NCBI GenBank assembly: GCA_963965975.1
Contig: OZ014411.1
Span: 20,116,446-20,180,445, forward strand
Origin: Xestospongia bergquistia
Taxonomy: Eukaryota > Porifera > Demospongiae > Haplosclerida > Petrosiidae
DNA: 64,000 nucleotides
Direction of reading: 5' to 3'
Below are positions 54,600 to 64,000 of the stretch, piece by piece (the stretch's first letter is position 1; every line of letters begins with the position of its first letter). The notes under the pieces are model-generated. The model had not been told where the DNA came from, did no database searches, and saw only the letters and a program-made list of their open reading frames with translations. The position numbers were made by a program, and so were the translations under genes.

Positions 54600-55803
54600 T
54601 GGCTCAATTCCCTTTTTAATATTAATTGATTAATTTAGATAACATACTTCTGTTGCCATCGTTTTTTTTGAAAGTGATGAAAATCATTCAAACTTTTTCA
54701 GGCGGATTTTTGTTGATTTGACTGGAGAAAAAAAAAGGAACTTTATACTTAACATGTACGACAAATTCAACATTTATTGAATACAGTTTATTTGTGAACA
54801 AACCGTTAGACATCGCCGTTCTTCCTTGTCGAAGTTAAAATTTGTGCCCTTCATACACGTGCTACCTCTCAGAGGGTCAGAGTACACCACACCTGTAACA
54901 ACAACAACAACAACAACAATAATAATAATAATAATATATTTTATTTAACTATTCTAACCCCGCGAAAGTCACTCATCAATAACCTGACACTAAGTGTATT
55001 CATTGCCTTTAATTAATGAAAATTGATTATTCATTATTGAGATGGCGACTTTGCACTGTTAGATACTGTTGTTGTGATTTTTGATTCTATGGGTAATGTA
55101 ACAACCTGCTGACAAGTTCAAGAACGAAAATGATCAATAGTTATCACTTTTACGGATCCATTTCTTTGTACGATTTGTATAACATATAATTATAATAGTG
55201 ACTAAAGTAAGCAAGGTTTATAGCTTTGTAAAAATGTCAAATATTATTGTAGAAATAAATCCATCCGTAAAATTGTAGTAATTGACTTCATCTTTAATTT
55301 TCAAAAGTTTCAGCCCTCTAGGTTCTTTAATATTATTATTTGACGTCTTCAAATATTGCAGATATTAAGGAATCAAACTACATTTCTGCAAAGTACTAGG
55401 GTTTAAAAAATTTTTTAAAGCATGATCAATTATTAGAACAAGTATCTTCACATGATTGCATCAAAAAAAAATCTAAAAAAAATTTCAGATATTATTACCT
55501 TAAAATTAGTATCTTCTAAGAGCAATGACACTTACATTTTCATCCACTTTCCTTTGTTCATAAAAACTTTAGGATTCACATCATGATTTACGGTCAAGCA
55601 CTCAAGCATCATTTCTTTCACGTCTAGGGCTAGCTTGCCCTCTGAAAGTTTAATTTTCATAACTGCTTTACATTCTTGCTTAAATGTCCCATTATAATAG
55701 ATAAGTATCTGAAAACATGTCAGAACAAAAGTGTTCAGTGAACTGGTATAGTGTCAATTATGCTACAGAGGTTAGGCTTAGGCCAACTGTTTAGATTGGT
55801 GCA
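54600..55803. other. AT-rich DNA without recognised genes
   Basis: A possible first exon of the transposase/OTU gene may lie near 54655-54700 (FHHFQKKRWQQ followed by a GTATGT donor on the minus strand). An (ACA)n(ATA)n microsatellite is at 54898-54936. Otherwise nothing recognisable. Confidence 0.45.
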
Positions 55804-56067
55804 TAGTCTCGTTGCCAGTCCTATTTGCAATGTATAATAGGTCTGGTCACACAAGTTGTCCCCAGTAAGGAATGTGATGCAGGTGTTGGTAATGGAATTA
55901 GAGGTAGTGTGAAATATGATTATCATCAAATTGAAGTATGTGTGAAAGTAAATGCATGGCTACTCTTCATGAAATCTGCTTTAACACTTCAATTAATTTT
56001 GGACACACAAGTCAACTTGTGTGACCAGACCTACTTTAGCTTCCAGGTAGGTCTGGCGACAAGACTA
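55804..56067. mobile_element. 264-bp fold-back MITE with perfect 9-bp target duplication
   Basis: Long inverted arms 55804-55858 and 56013-56067 (TAGTCTCGTTGCCAG ... GGTCTGGTCACACAAGTTG) are flanked on both sides by ATTGGTGCA (55795-55803 and 56068-56076). A 9-bp duplicate with long inverted repeats is the hallmark of Mutator-type non-autonomous elements. It carries no ORF. Confidence 0.95.
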
Positions 56068-56177
56068 ATTGGTGCATTTCACAGAGCATAATAACGGTTC
56101 ACATTTGCAGTGGTCTGCTTCCATCCTTTGGTCGAACATAACAAAAGTGTACTTCAAGTCATCAGGTACTTTGTTTA

Positions 56178-56901
56178 CTAGAGAATTTGTGCTTTAGATA
56201 GCTTAAGGCTCTCTTCTAGAGTATCTTCAACCAATTCTTCAAGAATCACACAATCAGAATGAGCAGATTTACATGCTTTCTCCAGTGATGACGCCTCTTT
56301 CTCAGCTCTAATACACTGCTTTTTAATCACTTTCATTTCATAGGTGACATCTCTGAGAGCATGTTTTGTACATTGTAATTCCTTTGTCGTTTCAGCATTT
56401 TCTATCTTCAATGCATTTACAGTAGCCATCAACTTTTGAAAAATTTCCGTGCATTCCTTTACTTGCAGCTGAACTACATTCATTTGAATGTCTTCTAGAC
56501 CATACTTTAGAATAGAACTTCGAGGTTGAGTAGATGTAGCAATCCTTTTAATAAAATGATAAGCACTATCAGGCCGTAAATCTCTTGCCCGTAGATTTGT
56601 ATCGATTGTAATATAAAACTTTTCTAGTGACATTTTTGTCAAAGTGGAAGTTTGAGGACATCTTGTGATGAAATAGTGCAAATCTTGGTAAAATCCATAA
56701 TCAGGGACTCCTCTTAAATGCCACGCCAGGGATTGTTCCTGGCCACTTAATACCTGACTGGTAGTACTTTCGTCTACACAATTTTCTGACTCTTGTAGCA
56801 AGTCAATCAAATCACCGTGTATGGGATCTAAGTAATAACATGTTAGCAAAGAGCAATTATATATGCAAATCACCTGGTGGATCTTGCACTTTCTTTGCCA
56901 T
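56178..56901 (-). CDS. intact two-exon coiled-coil protein, 225 aa
   Basis: Exon 1 is 56901-56874 (ATG GCA AAG ..., MAKKVQDPP), with donor GGTGATT. A 46-bp intron ends in TTACTTAG. Exon 2 is 56827-56178. The join gives 226 codons with no break. The N-terminal half has HLRGVPDYGFYQDLHYFI and LRARDLRPDSAYHFIKRI. The C-terminal half is heptad-rich (NALKIENAETTKELQCTKHA, LRDVTYEMKVIKK, LEKACKSAHSDCVILEELVE). It is homologous to 16942-17606. No known domain was recognised. It lies divergent to the ZSWIM gene that starts at 57444. Confidence 0.72.
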
Positions 56902-57443
56902 GATAGCATGATAATAGTTGAGGCCTATAGTATAAAAAAATCAATTAGATCATGACACAAAGGGCACCGCCCATTCCAATATGGCGACTAGCACATATCT
57001 CAACATGCCCAGATGGCAAATCAACTCGCACCAATTTTCCCCTATTACCAGGTATACACCAGACATTAGTCTACAATACCATGATGTGAGAGAGTCGCTA
57101 CGCTGTATTTCTGGATAATGGGGGCAGCAGAGGTGTAACCAGTCATACCCGATTAACACATTTTCATGAAAAATCAAAGAGCAACTTCACTATAAGGACA
57201 TGCTAGTGTATCCACACCGACCTCAGACAAATGACAGATAAATGACACACAAGCTCACCTCTACTCACGTTTCTCACATGACAGTGCAAAGCTAATTTTA
57301 ACCCCTAGTGTACCAAACAGATATTAATAATTTGGAAGTGTCTATTCTACCGGCAACGGCAGTCACTGGTTAACCTTTATCTTGCCGGTTAAATAAACCG
57401 TTACTATAACAACAATTATAAATAGTTATTATTACTACACAAC

Positions 57444-57731
57444 ATGGCAACTCGTGGTAAAGAGAACGAGGAACAACTTGCAACTTCACCAGTTAACTTT
57501 CGAGTCGGAGAATCCTTCAAATTGTACAAAGAACTTGAAGAAAAGATCAAGACTTATGAGCAATCAAACTCAGTGCAACTTTGGAAGAGAGAAGCTAGAA
57601 CAGTTACTTGCTTCTGCCAACAAGAGAGTTGACAGGTACCTGAAACTAGATCTCAAATACTATCAGCTGAAATACTGCTGTATTTATGGAGGAAAGGCTT
57701 TTAAAACTGATGGAAAGGGACTAAGACTGAA
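57444..57731 (+). pseudogene. ZSWIM-type gene, first exon
   Basis: ATG 57444 opens MATRGKENEEQLATSPVNFR and VGESFKLYKELEEKIKTYEQ. After a 1-bp shift near 57595 the frame reads ANKRVDRYLKLDLKYYQLKY, CCIYGGKAF and GKGLRLN. This is the FAR1/WRKY-GCM1-like zinc domain start of ZSWIM1/3-type proteins, which descend from MULE transposases. The exon is cut at 57731 by a tnp2-like transposon. Its last bases and splice donor (TACAAT|GTGAGT) lie at 62457-62468. Confidence 0.72.
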
Positions 57732-57889
57732 TACAGCAAAAATTTTGGAATTTCATGGAATGTCATGTCACTTAAATTTTTAGGAAATTTAGAATAAAAA
57801 TGTACGGAGTATTTCATTCAAATTTCATCTATCAAATTTTTGAAATATGAAATGTGTACAAAAGTATACTAATACATGAATGTAAAAAA

Positions 57890-60840
57890 TTAAATAGGAA
57901 TAGATGTACATAAACAGACAGTGATTTCATTGAATGATACATACTGATATAAAGTGACTGTGGAATTGTGCGATGCAAAGTATTTCACAATAACTAGTCG
58001 ACACTGATTATTTACATCTTGAGCGAGATACAAGTTTGGTATAGAATCATGTTTAGTTGAATAGTAAACCCTGCTCATGACATTGATCGTGTTGTACCTA
58101 CAAAAACATGATGGAAGTTTGAAATTACTATCCATAAAACTGTATGTTTTCCTGTAAAGAGACAACACCTCGATAAGCATATCACTTTCAAAAGAACTAA
58201 TTACAAATTGATCAGGGAGTTTGATATGTTTGGAATGGATGAGTTCAGGAACATCACTGGAATGAAGACTAATGGGGTAATCTATTTCTGTTTCCAGCAG
58301 AGACCCACCGGATGACGAATTGAGTTTTTCAATGTGTAAACTAAACTCCTCACTCAAATCACTTGGCAACGGAAGAGACAAAAATTTGATATCACGCAAG
58401 AAACACTTCATGAACTGACTCTCTACTGTTCGCTTGTTGCTAGGCATTCTTTCAATCAAACCATAAAATCTCTCAAATGCAAACAACCAGAAAGCTTGCA
58501 TGGGACCAAAATCATCAATACACTCATGAAGGTGGCAGGCCATATGCATATTTGGTGTAATAACCCCCTGACCGTAAAGCCTTTCCACCCTTTGGCAAAA
58601 TGTGAGCAACAATATACTACTAGCCAGTGATATATTACTGTGGTTAAGGCTTCTTTGGGATAGTATTCTAGATGCTAATACAAAGTGTTTCCAACATTCC
58701 CAATCATCATCTACCAAGTGTTGTCGTAATGCAAACATAGAAAACAAATTGGTTCAATTTTTAAACTGATCAGCAGTAAAGGGGCCAAAGGAGGTGAATA
58801 CATTTTTTGGGATTTGTCCTATTTCAAACTTATACTGAACTGTTTCCAATGCCTCTTCTATGGCTGAAAGTGATTCTGCTTTTAATACTCTTTTGATCCT
58901 AACCATATATGCTTCGTCACATCTTTTGTGATTCCAAGAAAAAGGCAATGCATTGGATCTATTATTGTCATTCTAATGGGATCAAAATTAGGCAACCTTA
59001 GCAATTCTGAATATCTACAACCATATTTGCAACTGGATCTTTTTTCTCTTCACATGATTTGGCATTTAGAACTTTTTCAATATGATTTCTGTGCTTTATG
59101 GCTGAGCGAGGTTTCCACTTCTTCTTATCAAACCCAGAGTAATTTTTTTTACCAACTTTACCAGGGAACTTTTTATAACATCTAGGACATCCAAGGTTGG
59201 CAGAGTGACTTAAAAACCCACGCACCTTACGAGCAGCTGGCTGATCACAGGCGACACATAAAAGTGCACAACGAACCAAACATGACTTCTGCCTGAACCT
59301 CAAATTTAATCCATCCCAGAAATCAACCAACTCATCAACAAGAGGTTTTAAGAAAGTGTTTATGGAAAGCTTTGGTTCATTAGGACCAGGTATCAACCCC
59401 ACAAGTATTATGTTCTCAGACTTGAATCGTAAATGACGAGGTAGGTTCATAACAGCAAGATAAATAGTTCCCATACTGTATTGTGACCTTTTGAATGGTT
59501 GAAGCCAATCTATGTTCATCATGAGACCATAGGAATTATCCCCACTGAGAAATGGAACCCCATTCCAACTCTGAAAGTCTTTCCATACTCTTCCATCATG
59601 AATATCAGACATTATTTCTGAATTGGCATTTTCCTGGTAAAGAGCACGTTGTTTGCAACATTCTTCATAAAATCCTGATGTTCTAATAAATCAATAAAGG
59701 ATTTTTTAAGACTTCAAAAGCAATAGGTTTTAAGAGGATGGAAGGTAATTTTTCCACTTGATAAGTGAACTTTCTTCATCAAAGTTGAATTGCTCTTTTT
59801 ATACTTTCCAATGACAGCTGAACAACATTTGCTTTCTCTGTATTCACCCCTGCCATCAATGCAATCATCATATTTATATAATGTACAACAGCATGGATTA
59901 GGACAAACTACATAGGTAGTGAAATCGTCCTTTTTTATATCAGCAAACTTTAGCATCGCATAGAATGAGGTAGGAAAAACTTGAAATATATGAGAAATCT
60001 CAACAGATAAAGGACTTAATACCTTCAGAAGAGTCCACAAAAACTTGAGCAAGGCTCCAATTGCAATATCTGGAATCAAATGCCTCCTTTGAAAAGCCGC
60101 AAGAAAAGCAACGATCCATGTAATGATAATTTCTGGTCTTGATCATCCATTATAATTGGATAACGATTGGAGTTTAAACTCCTTAGAGTCTGAGAACAAC
60201 TGTTCGGAAAATGAAAAAGATTCAGTTCAGCTTTTAAATGGTACATATATTACCTTTGCTAAGTAATTCTATTATTCCTCTACATTTTTTTGTTTTACTA
60301 TGTGAATTATTGAAGACACAGATTTTGAGGTATGGGAGGAAAATGTTTCAGTTTAATGAGGATGTATTTCTCAGTCTCGACGACATTGATCTCTCAGAAA
60401 CAGAGACAAATCCCTCTGCATATCTATCACAATTTCAAGTCAATTTTAATTACAATCATGAGTAATCACCCTATTACCTGCTGAATGATCTTCAAAGTCA
60501 CTGATATCATCACTATCAGAGCTATCAACTGTTAAGGGAGGAGGAGATTCACCGTGACAACAATGATTACTGGCTGAGTCATTCTCATCAAATTCCATTT
60601 CATTAAACTGGCCATTAAAGTCTACATCTGAAAAAAGGAAGAAAGCTTTCAACTATTCTGAAACAATCTTGCATCAATAGTACAAGATTTGTGGTGGGTG
60701 TGGCTCAGCTTACCGATATCTTAAATCCAAGAGTCAGTAGTTTCATCAAAGTAATGACGCTTGTGAGAAACAAATGATTTATAACATAGCACTTCATCAC
60801 AATGCGGGCAGTGCTGTCTTTTACCTCTATGAAGGCTCAT
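57890..60840 (-). pseudogene. tnp2-like transposase, multi-exon, several lesions
   Basis: Exon 1 (from ATG 60840) has a zinc finger CPHCDEVLCYKSFVSHKRHY and a TAA just before its donor. Exon 2 (60627-60478) is acidic. Exon 3 contains FPTSFYAMLKFADIKKDDFT, YVVCPNPCCCTLYKYDDC (60000-59850) and, from 59612, YGLMMNIDWLQPFKRSQYSM, YLAVMNLPRHLRFKSENIIL and GLIPGPNEPKLSINTFLKPL, CPRCYKKFPG ... KNYSGFDKKKW, FDPIRMTIIDPMHCLFLGIT (shifted frame, about 58985), then TPNMHMACHLHECIDDFGPM and FWLFAFERFYGLIERMPSNK (58555-58440). Shifts lie at about 59025 and 58930. TGA at 58754-58756 is where relatives have Trp, and another TGA lies at about 60148. Confidence 0.83.
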
Positions 60841-60947
60841 AATGGATCATAAAAAGTAACGATGGGTGTGGTCAAAAATTTGAAAGGTCAGGTTTTGGCG
60901 CTTGCGGTCAGACTTCTATGATCTTAGACTGAAGTATTGTAAGGGAG

Positions 60948-62142
60948 ATGGAGGTGCATGATCTTCTACAGGAACTTCACAATTTTTCTGAAGAAGAGTG
61001 TGAAGGTGACATATCTGACGTCAAAACCTATGAGACTGGTGATAACAATGAGAGTGAATCGGTTGCTGCTGTAGAAGAGGACAAAGAAACATCTTGTGTT
61101 TCTGCTACCACTCCCAAAACAGGATATAGTTATAGTCCACCGAATGAACTCAAGGAAATGAAAGAAATTATGATAGAAGTCAGAGATTTACTCACCATCT
61201 TCGTGAATCAGGCTGCTAAGCAAGTAACTCCTGGATCAGAGTCAACATCATCCTCAACTGGACCTGATGGTGATGCACTCACTAATAATTTGACTCCTAA
61301 ACATCCTAATAAACAGATATCATTAAACATCCGAGTAAGTTCATGCAATGGTTTGTATTAATTTGTATAAACTTAAATTAACCTCTCAGCAAGAAACAAG
61401 AAGAGTGTATAACACCCTACTGGAGAAAGAAGAATTTAATGGGTGGGATTTGTCACCACAGTAAGTTGTATTTATGCTGCTTATAAGTTTTTGTTATAAT
61501 TGTTTCTAATGACAGATCATCATTCAAATCAAAGCAAAATTTATTGATAACTTCCCGATTAGTTAACGAGGTCAAATCTTTAAATCCAAACTTTGTTACT
61601 GTGGATATTCGAGGTATGCCATAATGTGTTTATTATCTGCCATTTTCATTGCATGTGTGAGTTCTTTTTTGTTTATCACTCAGATGCTGCTTACAGATTT
61701 TTCAAAACTAAAAAAGAAGCTGAAAAGTCCAAAGGTCGTGATGAGAAACTTAAAACTACTAAGATAAGACACGAAAGAATTGTTCGTGTGAGTGAAGGAA
61801 TGCATAATCTTTTTTTAATTACTCCAATGGTTACAGAAAAAGAAGGATCAGGAATCTGTTATTCAAAAGAGTAAGAAGCTTTCTCTTGAACAGAAAGACA
61901 AATGGTTGCATATTATATCTAATGATTTCATGTCCAGTGAAGAGAGTCAAGACGATGATCTTCTTGTTCATTCCTTACCTTGGAGATCAAAACTGGTTGA
62001 CTCCATGTTTCAAAAAATCGACGAAAAGATAGCACTAAATCGTAGCAGCAGATCAGAACGGCAGAAAAAGGCTCGAAAGACTGGTCAACCATCTTCTCGT
62101 CCTTGCCCATCTAATGCTCCAGAATGGTCTGTTGGAAAATGA
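60948..62142 (+). CDS. transposon accessory protein, SSEES...LPWRS family, intact, 321 aa
   Basis: Five exons with GT-AG introns: 60948-61334, 61390-61460, 61516-61613, 61684-61787 and 61837-62142. Lengths 387, 71, 98, 104 and 306 sum to 966 nt with no stop. The N-terminal part is acidic (LLQELHNFSEEECEGDISD) with a short helix NELKEMKEIMIEVRDLLTIF. The middle has YNTLLEKEEFNGWDL, LITSRLVNEVKSLNPNFV and the basic DAAYRFFKTKKEAEKSK. The C-terminal core is DKWLHIISNDFMSSEESQDD, LLVHSLPWRSKLVDSMF and a basic tail. It starts 107 bp from the transposase start on the other strand, so the two probably share a promoter. A TnpA-like DNA-binding role is inferred from position only. Confidence 0.8.
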
Positions 62143-62453
62143 CTGACATTAATTTTTTATCAATGGAACAACATATTATCTCTTCATTTATTCTTTAAAT
62201 ATTGTTAATGTTTTGTATATATTTCTTTAAAAATATCATTGATACTGAAATCAGTTTTCCATGTCACGTTTCATTACAATTTCATCAAACTGAAATTTGG
62301 ATCTATAATATACAGACCTATGGTATGAAATGTAACTTAAATGTTTGAATTTCAGAAGGTCCGAAATGTCACACACCATAAACTGAAATCCGAAAGTTCA
62401 TACAAATTTCATATAAATTTCCATCATAACGAAAGTTCAAAAATTTTCCTGTG

Positions 62454-63976
62454 GAATACAATGTGAGTTATAATTCTATATTAATCATTACCTTTATTCA
62501 AGTGCAGGACATTCAAGCAAGATTGTAAAATGCATATTAGCCTTCGTATTGATGAAAGTGGATGCCATCTTGTAGTTACCAGTACTTACTCAGAGCACAA
62601 TCATCCGGTGTCTCAAGTAAATAATGTACATTTGCTAAGTGTACACATATAAGAATGGACTATACAGTGTACATAATATGTGATATTAACTAATTAATAT
62701 TTTCTAAAGGATCTGTATAAACACTTACCAAGACAAAGAAGGTTGCCAGAAGTACAAGCATCAGCAATGCTGGCAATGAATTCAAACAGAAAACTGGTCC
62801 AGAGTAAACTTATGGAAGAATCAGGAAATGTTGTATTATTAAAAGATCTTTCTAACATCAGCGCTGAGTCATCAAAGGAAAAGACTAAAAATAATTTGTA
62901 ATACATTGTTTAAACTTTTTCTGAAAAATATAATAAGGACATACATTATATTTGCCATTAATTTGCTAGCTTGTGTTGGTTTCATACTTACAGTTTTATA
63001 GTTTATTAATGTGGAATTAATAAATGTTTCTTTTATAGATGCTACTGTTGACATATTGTCAGATGATGACAGAAATTTTAAGGGAATTCCATTTCAATAT
63101 GAATATATGACCACATTCTTCAGTTCTTACCCTGAAATCATATTCATTGATGCAACGTATAAGCTGCTGAATGAATGGGTATTGCACTCAAAAGCTAAAT
63201 GTGGGAGCTTCCTGAACGCCACTAATAATAGGTTGGAATCAATAAATGCCAAACTTAAGCAAGTTATAAATAGGCATAGTTCCTTAGAAGATTATGTCTC
63301 TCACTTCTTTGTCATATTGTCTGCATTGCGATCTCAATGTGACCATAAAGCAGCTATTTCGTTTCAAAAGGTTAAAGTTGTTCCTTTTGGTAGTGGAACT
63401 CCTGAGAGCTTATACTCAGAGTTACTTACATCTTATGCCTCTGGATATGTCACTAAACGATTGGGCTTGGCACAGAATGTTAAAGTGTTAAGTATTATGG
63501 CTGATGCTTGCACAGTTCAAACCACAGAGGGCATTAAAACAGTTACTGTCAGTGATTGTGACTGTACTTTTCGAAGGTCTATGATGTTGCCTTGTCAACA
63601 TATTTTTGCTGTTCGTAGTTCATTAAATGAGCCATTGTTTTTTCCTGAATTATGTGATATTCACTGGACATCTGCCTACTATTATGAAAGCCAGACAGCC
63701 TTGTTCGATATAGTTCCTACATCCTCAACTTCTTTGCAAGTGACACAAGTCAAAGCAGCTCCTAGTCGTGCCATTAGCCAGCATCAAAAGTACAAGAAAG
63801 CTACTTACTTGACATCAGAATTGGCATCAGTTGTTAGTGAATATTCTGGTTATCACTTTGATTGTAAAATGAAGCTTCTTAGAGAGCTTATTGACTCAGG
63901 GAAGTGTGGCCAAGAAGTAGCTCTAGTGGATGTGGATGAGAGTATGTTGTTAACAATTACATTCAATTATTATTGA
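62454..63976 (+). pseudogene. ZSWIM-type gene, 3' exons, internally deleted
   Basis: After the restored donor (62463) exon 2 is 62508-62616 (TFKQDCKMHISLRIDESGCH ... SEHNHPVSQ, the closing His-x-His of the FAR1-like finger). Exon 3 starts 62710 (DLYKHLPRQRRLPEVQASAM). The last exon starts at about 63041 after TTTTATAG (DDDRNFKGIPFQYEYMTTFF, IIFIDATYKLLNE) and jumps to FLNATNNRLESINAKLKQVI, so most of the MULE catalytic domain is missing. Then comes the SWIM finger, CDCTFRRSMMLPCQH (about 63560-63603), and a tail homologous to 43290-43460. The exon 3 to last-exon phase does not fit, so this gene was already damaged. Confidence 0.75.
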
Positions 63977-64000
63977 TCTTTTTAGTGTCTGACGAGAGTA

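Larger units (their letters stand above)
57732..62453 (-). mobile_element. tnp2-like (EnSpm/CACTA-type) transposon with two divergent genes
   Basis: The ends are TACAGCAAAAATTTTGGAAT on the left and, inverted, CACAGGAAAATTTTTGAACT on the right. GAA lies on both sides (57729-57731 and 62454-62456), a 3-bp target duplication as in EnSpm/CACTA elements. CACAG replaces the canonical CACTA/CACTG. Inside are a minus-strand transposase (57890-60840) and a plus-strand accessory gene (60948-62142), 107 bp apart and head to head. The length is 4722 bp. Removing the element with one GAA rejoins the ZSWIM exon to a GTGAGT donor. Confidence 0.87.

Noticed and set aside
57730-57735. AATACA at 57730-57735 and 62455-62460 as a 6-bp target duplication
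   Set aside because: The last TACA of the left copy belongs to the element end (TACAG, paired with CACAG at the other end). A 3-bp GAA duplicate explains the site, fits EnSpm/CACTA elements and restores the host exon.
1-64000. tRNA genes, rRNA genes and CRISPR arrays
   Set aside because: No tRNA arm pattern, rRNA-like block or regular spacer-repeat array was seen; the tandem repeats present have adjacent units without unique spacers.

Overview
The window reads as AT-rich nuclear DNA from an early-branching animal. A sponge, probably a demosponge, is the best guess. The basis is gene-family content (tnp2-like transposases with a divergent partner gene, ZSWIM-type proteins, a Mutator-like transposase fused to an OTU domain, P-element, hAT and Penelope-like copies), GT-AG introns of about 40-60 bp, and no bacterial operons. 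No rRNA, tRNA or CRISPR was recognised. Almost everything identifiable comes from transposable elements, and most copies are broken.

Layout. 1-25.3 kb: four Ty3/Gypsy retrotransposons on the plus strand (A 1-3786; B 5478-9749, complete with LTRs and a 5-bp target duplication; C 14119-16878, integrase lost; D about 21339-25268). Between them lie hAT-1 (10475-12357, 8-bp target duplication), FLYWCH/hAT debris, a coiled-coil ORF (16942-17606), a Penelope-like RT remnant and a pair of 179-bp direct repeats. 25.3-32.2 kb: a small two-exon gene fragment, a dead Tc1/mariner transposase, a pseudogene with two stops, hAT-2 and a DUF7869-like remnant. 32.56-36.77 kb: a P-type element with terminal inverted repeats and a perfect 8-bp target duplication. 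36.9-40 kb: a SAMD3-like fragment and a Helitron-type Rep remnant. 40.5-45.4 kb: a decayed tnp2-like transposon, a ZSWIM remnant and a PHD-finger gene broken by a 41-bp tandem duplication. 45.95-48.42 kb: hAT-3, the best preserved hAT. 48.4-51.2 kb: tandem and simple repeats. 51.2-54.6 kb: a Mutator-like transposase/OTU gene interrupted by a 423-bp MITE. 55.8-56.07 kb: a fold-back MITE with a 9-bp target duplication. 56.2-56.9 kb: an intact coiled-coil gene. 57.4-64 kb: a ZSWIM-type gene split by a 4.7-kb tnp2-like transposon.

The most interesting unit is that tnp2-like (EnSpm/CACTA-type) transposon. Two copies (40.5-43.0 and 57.73-62.45 kb) each carry the transposase gene and a second, divergently transcribed gene whose product has an SSEES...LPWRS core. 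Two internal exons of the second gene are exactly 71 and 98 bp in both copies. At 60.9-62.1 kb this gene is intact (5 exons, 321 aa) while the transposase next to it is dead. The 57.73-62.45 kb copy has (C/T)ACAG ends and a GAA target duplication, and removing it rejoins a ZSWIM exon to its splice donor. All family assignments come from reading motifs by eye; no database search was possible.
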